NCBI GenBank assembly: GCA_001940995.1
Contig: MSHC01000031.1
Coordinates: 1 to 64,000 of the forward strand
Reading direction: 5' to 3'
Source: Ruminococcus sp. Phil15
GTDB lineage: Bacteria > Bacillota > Clostridia > Oscillospirales > Ruminococcaceae
DNA: 64,000 bases
The translations under genes were made by a program, and so were the position numbers. This document shows, piece by piece, positions 51,937 to 61,808 of this stretch; position 1 is the first letter of the stretch, and every line of letters begins with the position of its first letter. The notes beneath the pieces are model-generated. The model was not told the origin of the DNA and made no database searches. It worked only from the letters and a program-made list of their open reading frames with translations.

Positions 51937-53667
51937 TTATTCTCCGATTGCGCCGAGCTTGCACATATCCGTGCAGATTCCGCAGCCTACGCACTGTGTA
52001 GCGTCAATAACTGCCTTGCCGTTACGGACTGAGAGTGCAGGGCAGCCAATCTTCAGACACATCTTACAGCCTACGCATTTATCCGTATTTACCTTGAGAG
52101 CAGGCTTATGCTTTACATACTTGAGGAGTGCGCAGGGCCTTCTTGAGATGATAGCCGAAGCTTCCGGTGCTTCAAGCTCTTCCTTGATTGCGGCTTCACA
52201 TTCTTTCATATTGTAAGGGTCTACCACTCTTACTCTGTTGATGCCGAGGGACTTGCAAAGTTCTTCAAGGTTTACGGCATATGCAGGGTCGCCCTTTAAG
52301 TTTTTACCCGTTGTAGGATTCTGCTGGTGACCTGTCATACCTGTAATAGAGTTATCGAGGATTATGACAGTTGAGTTTGAGTTGTTGTATGCGATATTTA
52401 CAAGTCCTGTCATACCGCTGTGCATAAAGGTTGAGTCGCCTATTACAGCAACCGACCTTTTTTCAGCCTCCTCGCCCCTTGCCTTGTTGAAGCCGTGGAG
52501 TGCGGAAATAGACGCGCCCATACAAATCGTGGTGTCCATGGCGGAAAGCGGTGCGGCGGCGCCGAGCGTGTAACAGCCGATATCGCCCGTTACAGTGACC
52601 TTTAGCTTATTTAAGCAGTAGAAAAGCCCTCTGTGCGGACAGCCTGCGCACATAACAGGCGGTCTTACAGGCACGTTCTCTGCAAATGTATCAAACTCGT
52701 TTGTCTTGCCGAGTATCTTTTCGGCAACAATTGCCTGCGAAAGCTCGCCTATCCTGCTGAAGATCTCCTTGCCGATGACGTTTATGCCGTTTTTCTTGCA
52801 GTGTGTTTCGATGATGTCGTCAAGCTCTTCGATAACGTAAACTGTTTCATACTTCTCTGCGAAGTTCTTTATAATATCGACAGGAAGCGGATTTACAAGG
52901 CCTAGCTTTAAATAGGAAGCCTTATCTCCGAGAGCTTCTCTTGCATACTGGTAGGCGATACCGCTTGTGATAACGCCGAAGCCTGCGCCCTCGTTGATTT
53001 CTACCCTATTGAACGGGCAGTCGTTTCCGTACTCTGCCGCCTTTTTGAGTCTTTCCTCTACTGTAACGTGGAGCTTTCTTGCATTTGCAGGAAGCGTTAC
53101 ATACTTAGCGGCATTCTTTGTGTACTCTTTAAGCTCGTCGCCCTGTCTGTCGCAAAGCTCTACTGCCGACTGGGAATGTGCGACTCTTGTTGACATTCTT
53201 ACGATTACGGGTGTGTCGAATTTTTCGGAGAGGTCAAAGCCCGTCTTAACAAATTCCTTGCACTCCTGAGAGTCTGACGGTTCAAGCATAAGCACCTTCG
53301 ATGCGATTGCGTGGTGACGGGAGTCCTGCTCGTTCTGTGAAGAATGCATACCGGGGTCGTCCGCTACGCAGATAACAAGACCGCCGTTTACTCCCGTATA
53401 GCCTGCCGTATAAAGCGGGTCTGCGGCAACGTTGAGTCCGACGTGCTTCATTCCGCAGAACGCTCTTGCGCCGCCTATCGACGCGCCGAGCGCTACCTCA
53501 AGCGCTACCTTTTCGTTCGGCGCCCATTCCGCATAGATTTCATCATATTTTGCAACTTCCTCAGTAACCTCTGTTGAAGGTGTACCGGGGTATGAGGAAG
53601 CGACTCTGCAGCCGCCCTCGTAAAGACCTCTTGCGAAGGCCTCGTTTCCAAGCATAAGCTTTTTCAA
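51937..53667 (-). CDS. iorA: Indolepyruvate:ferredoxin oxidoreductase, alpha subunit
   Basis: 576 residues, near the usual ~600. The N-terminal pyrimidine-binding domain opens LMLGNEAFARGLYEGGCRVASSYPGTPSTEV. The TPP-binding domain includes CAGCPHRGLFYCLNKL, DIGCYTLGAA and GDSTFMHSGMTGLVN. The C-terminal ferredoxin domain has CVGCKMCLKIGC and CVGCGICTDMC, enough for two [4Fe-4S] clusters. It is the first gene of the iorA-iorB-HD-paaK-ACT run, served by a promoter at 53707-53735. Confidence 0.97.
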   Translation of the reverse strand: MKKLMLGNEAFARGLYEGGCRVASSYPGTPSTEVTEEVAKYDEIYAEWAPNEKVALEVALGASIGGARAFCGMKHVGLNVAADPLYTAGYTGVNGGLVICVADDPGMHSSQNEQDSRHHAIASKVLMLEPSDSQECKEFVKTGFDLSEKFDTPVIVRMSTRVAHSQSAVELCDRQGDELKEYTKNAAKYVTLPANARKLHVTVEERLKKAAEYGNDCPFNRVEINEGAGFGVITSGIAYQYAREALGDKASYLKLGLVNPLPVDIIKNFAEKYETVYVIEELDDIIETHCKKNGINVIGKEIFSRIGELSQAIVAEKILGKTNEFDTFAENVPVRPPVMCAGCPHRGLFYCLNKLKVTVTGDIGCYTLGAAAPLSAMDTTICMGASISALHGFNKARGEEAEKRSVAVIGDSTFMHSGMTGLVNIAYNNSNSTVIILDNSITGMTGHQQNPTTGKNLKGDPAYAVNLEELCKSLGINRVRVVDPYNMKECEAAIKEELEAPEASAIISRRPCALLKYVKHKPALKVNTDKCVGCKMCLKIGCPALSVRNGKAVIDATQCVGCGICTDMCKLGAIGE

Positions 53668-53706
53668 ACTAATTCATTCCTTTCGGATTTATAAAAATGC
53701 ACAATA

Positions 53707-53735
53707 ATTATAACACAATTACGTCAGTTTGTTAA
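53707..53735 (-). promoter_or_regulatory. iorA operon promoter
   Basis: Minus strand: -35 TTAACA (53730-53735), 17-bp spacer ending TGTGT, -10 TATAAT (53707-53712). Confidence 0.8.
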
Positions 53736-53778
53736 CACCTTTGGACGTGTTTCTAATATATTCCGTCATTTTCTACAA

Positions 53779-55818
53779 TTATAAGTCATTCCCCTTGTCG
53801 AAAAGTTCCATCACGCCTTGCAGCAAAAACCTGTGTTCGGGTTTTGAAAGAGTCGGGTCAGATTTTACAAGCCGCTCTGCCGAGAGCTGCGCTTTTTGCA
53901 GGACTGCTATATCCGTCGCCATATCGGCAAGCTTCATCTTAGGCAGTCCGTGCTGACGGCTTCCGAAAAATTCGCCCGGGCCACGGAGTCTTAGATCCTC
54001 CTCGGAAATTCTAAATCCGCTCGATTCCTTTGCCATAATTTCCATACGGTGGCGGCACTCGTCGCTCATACTGTCGGATACCAGGACGCAGTATGACTGC
54101 CATTTTCCCCTGCCGACTCTGCCTCGAAGCTGGTGCAGCTGGGAAAGCCCGAAACGCTCGGCGTTTTCTATTACCATAACAGTTGCATTGGGGACGTCTA
54201 CCCCGACTTCCACGACGGTCGTGGCACAAAGCGCTTGTATCTCGCCGCTTTCAAAACGTGACATAATACCGTCCTTTTCTGCTGCGGACATCTTTCCGTG
54301 CAGGAGTCCTACCTTATAGCCTTTAAGATAGCTTTCCGAAACCTGCTCTGCATACTTTTTCACCGCACGCAGGTCGCTTTCGCTGTTCTCTATTGCAGGA
54401 CAGACAATATAGGCTTGCCGTCCGCTGTCAAGCTCCTTTCTGACAAAGCCGAACATACTTTCACGCCTTTTGCCCGAAATGCCGTAGGTCTTTATTGTCA
54501 TTCTGCCCTTTGGCAATTCGTCGATTAGCGATATATCCAAATCTCCGAAAACCATAAGAGCGAGTGTTCTTGGAATAGGGGTTGCTGACATTATCAACCT
54601 ATGGGGATTGCTGCCCTTTCCGGCAAGCCTTGCACGCTGATTTACGCCAAATCTGTGCTGTTCGTCCGTAATGACAAGGCCGAGCTTTCTGAAGCTGACG
54701 CTGTCCTGAAACAGAGCATGAGTGCCGACTGCCACCATAAATCTGCCCGACTCGATTTCGTTTCGTATACTCTCTTTATCCTTTTGCGGCAGAGAGCCTG
54801 TCAGAAGGCAGACGCTTACGCCGAGCGGATTTAAAAATCCGCAGAGCGTTTTGTAATGCTGATTTGCGAGAATTTCTGTAGGAGCCATAAGAGCGGTCTG
54901 AAGCCCGTTCTGCGACAGGACATAGGCGCAGGCGGCGGCTACTGCGGTTTTTCCCGAGCCTACGTCGCCCTGCAAAAGTCTGTTCATCGGGCAGCCGCTT
55001 TTCATATCGCTTATGCACTCGTTTATCGAGCGAAGCTGTGCCGAGGTCAGCTCAAACGGCAAAGAGTCAAGGTATGGCCTTAGCGATGCATATTTTAAGG
55101 CATAGCCGTTTTGCTTCCTGCTGCGCCGCTTTATAAGCTGCATACCGAGCGTGAGCATAAAAAGCTCCTCGAAGATAAGCCTTTCTCTTGCTATCTCAAG
55201 TGCGTGGTTATCCTTTGGAAAATGTATATTCTCGTAGGCATACCTGCTTGCGCACAGTCCGTTCTGCTGTTTAATATCCTGCGGAAGAGTATCTGAGATA
55301 TCGGACATTCTTTCAAGCGCCTCACGGACAGACAGGCGGAGCATTGCTTGCGAAAGTCCCTCGGTAAGCGGATAAACAGGCTGGATAAGCTCGTCGCTGT
55401 CGCCTTTCAAGATAAGCGGCGACGACATTTCCGCCTTACGTCCCGAGAAAGTGATTTTGCCGTAGAGCCTGTAATCCTCGCCCACCGACATTCTGTCGAA
55501 CATATACTGGCTGTTGTATATAACAACTGTCATATCGCTCTCGCCGTCCGTCACAACAAGCTTGTATACTGTCATGCCCTTTCGTATTCTGGCAGGCATA
55601 AGCTTTCGTGTAACGGTTACAAGCAGAACGTTCATCTCGTCCGGAACTGCGTCCTTTATCGCTGTCGGCGTTGTATAGTCGATATAGCTTCTTGGAAAAA
55701 GCTCCAGCAGGTCGCCGACTGTTACAACGCCAAGCTTCTTGTAAAGCTCGGCTCTTTTTGCGCCTATTTTGCTGATTTTGGTTATAGGGTCGTTATGCGA
55801 CAACGGCACTGCCGGCAT
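53779..55818 (-). CDS. recG: ATP-dependent DNA helicase RecG
   Basis: 679 residues, standard for RecG, which remodels stalled forks and Holliday junctions. The N-terminal wedge/OB domain (~60-160) is followed by the helicase core: Walker A GDVGSGKT, DEQHRFG (the RecG form of DEAH), the Ia to III motifs with MSATPIPRTLAL, and motif VI QLRGRVGRG. ATG 55818 gives MPAVPLSHNDP ahead of the family sequence ITKISKIGAKRAELYKKLGV; a longer reading is disfavoured. Own promoter at 55858-55886. Confidence 0.97.
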   Translation of the reverse strand: MPAVPLSHNDPITKISKIGAKRAELYKKLGVVTVGDLLELFPRSYIDYTTPTAIKDAVPDEMNVLLVTVTRKLMPARIRKGMTVYKLVVTDGESDMTVVIYNSQYMFDRMSVGEDYRLYGKITFSGRKAEMSSPLILKGDSDELIQPVYPLTEGLSQAMLRLSVREALERMSDISDTLPQDIKQQNGLCASRYAYENIHFPKDNHALEIARERLIFEELFMLTLGMQLIKRRSRKQNGYALKYASLRPYLDSLPFELTSAQLRSINECISDMKSGCPMNRLLQGDVGSGKTAVAAACAYVLSQNGLQTALMAPTEILANQHYKTLCGFLNPLGVSVCLLTGSLPQKDKESIRNEIESGRFMVAVGTHALFQDSVSFRKLGLVITDEQHRFGVNQRARLAGKGSNPHRLIMSATPIPRTLALMVFGDLDISLIDELPKGRMTIKTYGISGKRRESMFGFVRKELDSGRQAYIVCPAIENSESDLRAVKKYAEQVSESYLKGYKVGLLHGKMSAAEKDGIMSRFESGEIQALCATTVVEVGVDVPNATVMVIENAERFGLSQLHQLRGRVGRGKWQSYCVLVSDSMSDECRHRMEIMAKESSGFRISEEDLRLRGPGEFFGSRQHGLPKMKLADMATDIAVLQKAQLSAERLVKSDPTLSKPEHRFLLQGVMELFDKGNDL

Positions 55819-55857
55819 TTTTCTCACCGCCTTTTGAAAAATAACTTGTCTAAGAAA

Positions 55858-55886
55858 ATTATAGCACAATTGTTCTTTGTTTGCAA
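55858..55886 (-). promoter_or_regulatory. recG promoter
   Basis: Minus strand: -35 TTGCAA (55881-55886), 17-bp spacer ending TGTGC, -10 TATAAT (55858-55863). Confidence 0.8.
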
Positions 55887-56018
55887 GCTAAGGCGGCTGT
55901 GCTTTGAAAACTGATACATATGGCGCATTAAAGAGCGGCGATTTTAAATAATAACGATATATCCGGTTATGCAGAATCGTTCGGGGATTTTTACCGCAGA
56001 AATTATAACCGCCCCCCC

Positions 56019-56047
56019 TTGACAAACTATTTACAATGTGCTACAAT
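56019..56047 (+). promoter_or_regulatory. Promoter of the sodium:solute symporter gene
   Basis: -35 TTGACA (56019-56024), preceded by a C8 run, 17-bp spacer ending TGTGC, -10 TACAAT (56042-56047). The remaining DNA between this and the recG promoter (55887-56018) shows no gene or clear structure. Confidence 0.85.
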
Positions 56048-56113
56048 GCTATTGTTGCTTTAACAGGCAAAAGCTTTAAAGCACTATATCATTAAAGAAA
56101 GACAGTTGATTTT

Positions 56114-57655
56114 ATGGAAACTACAATCTGGATAACGCTTGCTGTATATCTGGTAATTATGATATGCATAGGCGTTTACTGCAGAAAAGCATCATCGGGT
56201 GTTTCCGAGTTCGTGCTTGGCGGACGTGGAATAGGCGCGTGGTTTACGGCGTTCGCTTACGGCACCTCCTACTTCTCGGCAGTAATCTTTGTCGGCTATG
56301 CCGGAAAGTTCGGCTGGAACTTCGGCGTTGCTTCCACCTGGGTAGGAATCGGAAACGCAATAATCGGTTCTCTTATGCCTTGGCTCATTCTCGGCAAGAG
56401 AACAAGAATTATGACAAAGCATCTTGACTCCAAGACAATGCCTGACTTCTTTGAGAAGCGTTACGGCTGTCACGAGCTTAAAACTGCTGCTGCGCTCATA
56501 ATCTTCGTGTTCCTTATTCCGTACACGGCTTCCGTATATAACGGACTTTCAAGACTTTTTGAAGCGGGTCTTGGCATACCTTACAAATACTGCATTATCG
56601 GTATGGCGGTTATCACCGCCGTATACGTTATAGTAGGCGGCTACAAGGCAACCGCTATGAACGACTTTATTCAGGGTATATTTATGCTTGTAGGCATTGT
56701 CGCTATCGTGCTTGCCGTACTCAATCAGAACGGCGGACTTTCAAATTCTCTTGACCTCATGAGAGAGATTGAAAGTGCAGACGGCAAAACAGGCGAATTT
56801 GCGAGCATTTTCGGTCCTGACCCTATAAACCTCATCGGCGTTGTGATCCTTACATCGCTCGGCACATGGGGACTTCCGCAGATGGTGCAGAAATTCTATG
56901 CGATCAAGGACGACAGAGCTGTTAAAATCGGCACTGTTGTATCGACTTTCTTCGCAATCGTGGTCGCAGGCGGATGCTACTTCCTCGGCGGCTTCGGCAG
57001 GCTCTTTGTCAAGAACGAAAACGGAGTTCCTGCCGGCGGATTCGACGGAATTGTGCCCACAATGATGGAAAGGCTCCCCGACATTCTTTTCGCAATCGTG
57101 ATAGTGCTTGTACTGTCGGCTTCTATGTCAACGCTTTCCTCTCTCGTTCTCACATCCTCATCGACTCTTACTCTTGACCTCGTAAAGCCTATTATGAAGG
57201 ACAAGATGGACGAGAAGAAGCAGGTTTTTGTAATGAGAATATTCATCGCAGTCTTTATTCTTATCTCGGTCGTTCTTGCAATCATCACGCTCGAAAACCC
57301 GCAGACCATCATCTCCACGCTTATGTCGATTTCGTGGGGCGCTCTTGCAGGAGCATTCCTCGCACCGTTTATGTACGGACTTTTCTGGAAAGGCGTTACA
57401 AAGGCCTCCGTATGGTCAAGCTTTATCTGCGGCGTAATGTTGGTCGTTGTACATATGTGCCTTTATACGCTCAAAATTGGCAACCTTGACCTCCCTACGA
57501 CGATCGGCGGAATAAGTCTTGCCTCTCCTATAAACATCGGTGCGTTTGCAATGATACTCGGTCTTATAATCGTTCCTGTTGTCAGCCTTATCACAAAGAA
57601 GCCCGACAAAGAGCAGGTTGAAGCTGTATTTGAATGCTACGCAAAGCATGACTAA
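56114..57655 (+). CDS. Sodium:solute symporter (SSS family, PutP-like)
   Basis: 513 residues, about 13 helices. N-terminal signature VSEFVLGGRGIGAWFTAFAYGTSYFSAVIFVGYAGK contains the GGR...S/T/Y cluster around the Na+ site. The core GGYKATAMNDFIQGIFMLVGIVAIV is the SSS hallmark. Members import proline, pantothenate, sugars, or other solutes with Na+; the substrate is not readable, although the length and sequence are nearest the PutP/panF-like branch. Strong promoter upstream; the promoter-bearing terminator at 57742-57806 follows. Confidence 0.93.
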   Translation: METTIWITLAVYLVIMICIGVYCRKASSGVSEFVLGGRGIGAWFTAFAYGTSYFSAVIFVGYAGKFGWNFGVASTWVGIGNAIIGSLMPWLILGKRTRIMTKHLDSKTMPDFFEKRYGCHELKTAAALIIFVFLIPYTASVYNGLSRLFEAGLGIPYKYCIIGMAVITAVYVIVGGYKATAMNDFIQGIFMLVGIVAIVLAVLNQNGGLSNSLDLMREIESADGKTGEFASIFGPDPINLIGVVILTSLGTWGLPQMVQKFYAIKDDRAVKIGTVVSTFFAIVVAGGCYFLGGFGRLFVKNENGVPAGGFDGIVPTMMERLPDILFAIVIVLVLSASMSTLSSLVLTSSSTLTLDLVKPIMKDKMDEKKQVFVMRIFIAVFILISVVLAIITLENPQTIISTLMSISWGALAGAFLAPFMYGLFWKGVTKASVWSSFICGVMLVVVHMCLYTLKIGNLDLPTTIGGISLASPINIGAFAMILGLIIVPVVSLITKKPDKEQVEAVFECYAKHD

Positions 57656-57741
57656 GACGCTGTTTCTAAGTTTCTGTAAGAAACTTAAGGGGCATTATTG
57701 CACAAACTTTCCCAAATTGTTTTGAATAATATTGTATCTCA

Positions 57742-57806
57742 AGCCTCTTAATTCGTATTGACTTTAAAGTTTCTATAAAGTATAATACGAATTAGGGGGC
57801 TTTTTG
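57742..57806 (+). terminator. Terminator with a promoter nested in its loop
   Basis: Arms AGCCTCTTAATTCGTATT (57742-57759) and AATACGAATTAGGGGGCT (57784-57801) pair over 18 bp in RNA (two G-U pairs) and are followed by T5. The 24-nt loop is largely the spacer of a promoter (see 57758-57786). Read-through RNA from the symporter would fold and stop; RNA started at the nested promoter would contain only the right arm and pass. Confidence 0.82.
57758..57786 (+). promoter_or_regulatory. SigA-type promoter of the Na/Pi cotransporter gene, inside a terminator
   Basis: -35 TTGACT (57758-57763) and -10 TATAAT (57781-57786) with a 17-bp spacer. The -35 starts in the last two bases of the left terminator arm and the -10 overlaps the first three bases of the right arm. 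The start point near 57793 falls within the right arm, ~85 bp ahead of the gene. Confidence 0.82.
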
Positions 57807-57879
57807 TAAGCGCCTAGTTACAGAGGGAATATCTCCGCCTGCGTTGTTTTTCAGGCAGAAATGAAAGGAAAAATAAATT

Positions 57880-59649
57880 ATGGGTATCTGGGACTTATTT
57901 GCGCTTCTCGGCGGCCTTGCGTTCTTCCTTTACGGAATGAACGTAATGAGCGAAACGCTTGAGAAGATGGCAGGAAGCAAGCTCAAGACAATTCTTGCGA
58001 GTCTTACCTCTAACAAGTTCAAGGGCTTTCTGCTCGGACTTATGGTCACCGCTATAATTCAGTCGTCTTCTGCAACGACGGTAATGGTTGTAGGCTTCGT
58101 AAACTCAGGAATTATGACGCTCGGTCAGTCGGTCGGCGTTATACTCGGCGCAAACCTTGGTACTGCCGTTACCTCGTGGCTTCTATCTCTTACCGGTCTT
58201 GAGGGCGAAAGCTTCATAATTCAGATCTTCAAGCCCACAAACTTTACGCCCGTACTTGCGTTCGTTGCTATCATTATAATAATGTTTACCAAAAAGGACA
58301 GGCACAAGGACATTGCTGTAATTCTTATAGGTTTTGCAGTCCTTATGTTCGGTATGGAGGGAATGTCCAGCGCCGTTCAGCCGCTTACGGAATCCGAGGG
58401 CTTCAAAAAAGTTCTTGTTCTATTCTCAAATCCTGTGATGGGCGTTGTTGTAGGTACAGTATTTACTGCGATAGTTCAGTCGTCATCAGCTTCTGTCGGT
58501 ATTCTTCAAGCGCTCACTCTTACGGGTTCTGTCACATACAAAACGGCTATACCGATCGTTATGGGTCAGAACATCGGAACCTGCGTTTCTGCAATGATTT
58601 CTTCAATCGGTGCGAGCAAAAATGCCAAAAGAGCTGCCGTTATACACCTGAGCTTCAATCTTATAAGCGCAGTTGTGTGGTGCACGGTATACTCTATTGC
58701 AAATATGCTTATCGGCTTCTCGTTTGTGAACGAGGCTGCTTCTCCTCTCGGAATTGCCGTTATACACACGGTATTCAAAATTCTCGCACTTCTGCTTATT
58801 GTACCGTTTACTAAGTATCTTGAAAAGCTTGCCTGCAAAATTGTCAAGGATTCTCCTGAGGATATCGAAAGAGATGAAGAATTCAGCACACTCGATGACA
58901 GAATTCTCCTGACCCCTTCTGTTGCCGTTGAACAGTGCAGGATTCTCACGGTCAAAATGGCTGACATTACAAAGAACGCTATAAACATGGCCGTTTCACT
59001 TGCGAACAACTATGACGATGCTCTTGCGAAGGAAATTCACGGCGCAGAAAAAAAGGTTGACGAGTATGAGGACAGGCTTGGCTCTTACCTTGTAAAGGTA
59101 TCTGAAAAAACGCTCAACTCAGACGACAGCCAGAGCGTTTCTATGCTTCTTCACTGCATAGGCGACTTTGAAAGAATTTCCGACCACGCAAGAAATATTG
59201 CCGAGGTCTCCAAGGAGTTGGACGAAAAGAACATCATCTTCTCAGACAAGGCTAAGGCAGAAATCAGCGTTATATGCAACGCAGTTACAGATGTCCTCGA
59301 CCTTACGATAAAGGCATTCGCAAACGGCGACCTCAATGCCGCACACAGGGTCGAACCTCTTGAAGAGGTCATTGACAAGCTTAACGCTAAAATCAGAAAC
59401 AGGCACATCAACCGCCTGCAAAGCGGCGACTGTACGATTCAGCTCGGCTTCGTGCTTGCCGACCTGCTCACGAACCTTGAGAGAGTTTCCGACCACTGCT
59501 CCAACATCGCAGGCTGTATAATTGATATGGCGCACGGCAACCTCAATCTTCATGAGTCGCTTCGTGAAACAAGGCTGGAGGACACCGAATACAAAACGCT
59601 CTACTCGGAATATGTCGACAAGTACAGGATTCCGTCATGGTCAAAATAG
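57880..59649 (+). CDS. Na/Pi cotransporter family protein with PhoU-like tail
   Basis: 589 residues. Two NptA/PNaS repeats carry the duplicated motif QSSSATT (61-67) and QSSSASV (200-206), each within a membrane region of about four helices. The C-terminal ~220 residues form two PhoU-like helical bundles (DFERISDHARNIAEV and NLERVSDHCSNIAG). The family moves phosphate with Na+ and the PhoU part likely regulates it. Ribosome site GAAAGGAAAAA precedes ATG. A bidirectional terminator follows. Confidence 0.93.
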   Translation: MGIWDLFALLGGLAFFLYGMNVMSETLEKMAGSKLKTILASLTSNKFKGFLLGLMVTAIIQSSSATTVMVVGFVNSGIMTLGQSVGVILGANLGTAVTSWLLSLTGLEGESFIIQIFKPTNFTPVLAFVAIIIIMFTKKDRHKDIAVILIGFAVLMFGMEGMSSAVQPLTESEGFKKVLVLFSNPVMGVVVGTVFTAIVQSSSASVGILQALTLTGSVTYKTAIPIVMGQNIGTCVSAMISSIGASKNAKRAAVIHLSFNLISAVVWCTVYSIANMLIGFSFVNEAASPLGIAVIHTVFKILALLLIVPFTKYLEKLACKIVKDSPEDIERDEEFSTLDDRILLTPSVAVEQCRILTVKMADITKNAINMAVSLANNYDDALAKEIHGAEKKVDEYEDRLGSYLVKVSEKTLNSDDSQSVSMLLHCIGDFERISDHARNIAEVSKELDEKNIIFSDKAKAEISVICNAVTDVLDLTIKAFANGDLNAAHRVEPLEEVIDKLNAKIRNRHINRLQSGDCTIQLGFVLADLLTNLERVSDHCSNIAGCIIDMAHGNLNLHESLRETRLEDTEYKTLYSEYVDKYRIPSWSK

Positions 59650-59672
59650 GGGAAAATAAATAAAACTTAAAA

Positions 59673-59708
59673 AAACCATACAGGCATATCTGTCTGCATG
59701 GTTATTTT
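59673..59708. terminator. Bidirectional terminator between Na/Pi gene and V-ATPase operon
   Basis: 13-bp stem AACCATACAGGCA / TGTCTGCATGGTT around TATC, T-rich on both sides (plus TATTTTTGTTT; minus TTTTTTT). Confidence 0.87.
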
Positions 59709-59731
59709 TGTTTAAACGGCTAATGTCGCTG

Positions 59732-60355
59732 CTATTTCTTCAGCTTCATCTTCTTTGCTTTAATTACCTTCAGGCGGGAAAATTCCTCTCTCTCCTTTTC
59801 CTCCAAGGCATTCGAGATAAAGCGAAGCGTTTCTTCCGAATTTGGGATTATGATATTTTTCAGTGCATTTGCTCTGCGCTGGGTTTTGCGTATTGCGACA
59901 GCAAGGCGGTAGACGCTGTTCTCCACCTGTGCGAGAGTGCAGGTTATCTCCTTTGCCTTGTTGAATGCTATATACGCTTTATCCAGCTGAGAGTTTGTCT
60001 GCTGAAAGCCGTAGCGGATATCGTTATCCGGCTTGTTCATAGAAATCCTCGGCAGCTCTACGCCCATTACGCTTCTAAGGCTTACCGTGACGCTGTTTTC
60101 GACAGGTATTGTTTCAGCGATAGGCGTAATAACGCCCATTGTGATATTTGCAAGCTGGAGGGCGGAATATGCCTCACTGTAGGTCTGCTCTATTGCACCT
60201 CTGAGGCTTTTTGCCTCGTCGATAAGGAGCATCATTTCCCTTATCAGAATATTTCTTTTCCTGTCTAGAAGCTCATATCCGAGCTTTGCAAGCGACAGAG
60301 TTTTCTTTGTGTTTATAAGGTTACCCTTGGTTGCAAAGGGGCGCTGTGCAGGCAC
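59732..60355 (-). CDS. V-type ATP synthase subunit D
   Basis: 207 residues, the central stalk subunit linking the catalytic head to the rotor. The hallmark is FATKGNLINTKKTLSLAKLGYELLDRKRNILIREMM near the N-terminus; the rest is coiled-coil, ending in a basic KKMKLKK tail. GTG start, 7 nt after GGAGG. Last gene of the E-A-B-D run. Confidence 0.95.
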   Translation of the reverse strand: MPAQRPFATKGNLINTKKTLSLAKLGYELLDRKRNILIREMMLLIDEAKSLRGAIEQTYSEAYSALQLANITMGVITPIAETIPVENSVTVSLRSVMGVELPRISMNKPDNDIRYGFQQTNSQLDKAYIAFNKAKEITCTLAQVENSVYRLAVAIRKTQRRANALKNIIIPNSEETLRFISNALEEKEREEFSRLKVIKAKKMKLKK

Positions 60356-60385
60356 ACGCTCACCTCCTTAAACTATGCGATGAAT

Positions 60386-61786
60386 TTAAAGTCCGAATTT
60401 TATTTTTGCCTTTTCATTATCATAGAAGCGGTTTAAATGCTCCTCGTCAACTCTGTCAAGCTCTGACCTTGGGAGCGTTGAAAGAAGCTCCCAGCCGAGG
60501 TCGAGAGTTTCGTCTATGCTTCTGTTTTCGTCAAACGACTGGCAGAGAAAATACTTTTCAAACAGCGTACCAAATCTAAGATAGTCCTTATCGCCTGCGG
60601 AAAGCTCCTCCTCACCGATAACGGACGCTAAGGCTCTTGCGTCCTGAACCTTTGCGTAAGATGCGAAAAGCTGATTTGAAACGGAGGAGTGATCCTCTCT
60701 TGTATAGCCCTCGCCTATTCCGTCCTTCATAAGTCTTGAGAGCGAAGGAAGCACCGAAACCGGCGGATACACGCCTGTGGTGTCAAGACCTCTGTCGAGA
60801 ACGATCTGACCCTCAGTAATATAGCCTGTAAGGTCTGGTACAGGGTGAGTAATGTCGTCGTTAGGCATTGTAAGAATAGGAATTTGCGTAACTGAGCCTT
60901 TTGCGCTGTCGATGATGCCTGCTCTTTCGTAAAGCGATGCGAGGTCGGAATAGAGATATCCGGGGTATCCCTTACGTCCGGGAATTTCGCCCTTTGATGA
61001 TGAAAATTCTCTAAGCGCCTCGGCATAGGACGTAATGTCGCTGAGTATTACGAGGATATGCATATCGTGTTCAAACGCTAAATATTCTGCGGCGGTGAGG
61101 GCGCAGCGTGGCGTTAAAATTCTCTCGATAATAGGGTCATTTGAGAGATTTAAGAACATTACGACCTTTTGCAGCACGCCCGTTTCCTCAAAGCTTCTTC
61201 TGAAATACTCGGCTACGTCATTCTGCACGCCCATTGCGCCGAATACAACGGCGAACTCCTGTCCGTTTTCCTCGGCAATTCTTGCCTGCCTTACAATCTG
61301 CACAGCAAGCTTGTTGTGAGAAAGTCCTGAGCCTGAGAAAATCGGGAGCTTTTGTCCTCTGATGAGTGTGATGAGTGCGTCGATTGACGAGATGCCTGTA
61401 TTTATATAGTTTCGTGGGTAGACTCTATGAACAGGGTTGAGCGGCTTGCCGTTTATGTCGGCAAACTTGTCGGGGAATATATCCCCCAGCCCGTCGATAG
61501 GCTTTCCGCTTCCGCTGAACACTCTGCCGAGCATTTCGGTTGAGAGCGGCAGCTCCATTGGCTTGCCCTTGAACTGAGTTTCGGTATTCTTGAGCGAAAG
61601 CCCAGTCGTACCCTCAAACACCTGCAAAACGGCTTTATCGCCCGAAAGCTCCACGACTCTTGCAAGTCTTTCCGTGCCGTTGTCAAGCTTTATTTTTGCG
61701 ATTTCGTCATAGCTTATGCCCGAAACGTTATCGAGCATAACAAGCGGGCCGTTTATTTCGCTTAGCCCTATATACTTTATAGCCAT
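60386..61786 (-). CDS. V-type ATP synthase subunit B
   Basis: 466 residues, the non-catalytic nucleotide-binding subunit. It has the normal degenerate P-loop ([17 protein letters not shown]) and the family stretches [19 protein letters not shown] and [15 protein letters not shown]. Ends with the standard ...[14 protein letters not shown]. It forms the hexameric head with subunit A, whose gene ends 23 bp upstream. Sodium or proton use is decided by the K subunit, outside the window. Confidence 0.97.
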   Translation of the reverse strand: MAIKYIGLSEINGPLVMLDNVSGISYDEIAKIKLDNGTERLARVVELSGDKAVLQVFEGTTGLSLKNTETQFKGKPMELPLSTEMLGRVFSGSGKPIDGLGDIFPDKFADINGKPLNPVHRVYPRNYINTGISSIDALITLIRGQKLPIFSGSGLSHNKLAVQIVRQARIAEENGQEFAVVFGAMGVQNDVAEYFRRSFEETGVLQKVVMFLNLSNDPIIERILTPRCALTAAEYLAFEHDMHILVILSDITSYAEALREFSSSKGEIPGRKGYPGYLYSDLASLYERAGIIDSAKGSVTQIPILTMPNDDITHPVPDLTGYITEGQIVLDRGLDTTGVYPPVSVLPSLSRLMKDGIGEGYTREDHSSVSNQLFASYAKVQDARALASVIGEEELSAGDKDYLRFGTLFEKYFLCQSFDENRSIDETLDLGWELLSTLPRSELDRVDEEHLNRFYDNEKAKIKFGL

Positions 61787-61808
61787 ATCGAAACCTCCAT
61801 TCTTCTAA

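Noticed and set aside
57666-57689. Palindrome AAGTTTCT / AGAAACTT after the symporter gene
   Set aside because: No T run follows and the true terminator lies at 57742-57806; role unknown and weak.
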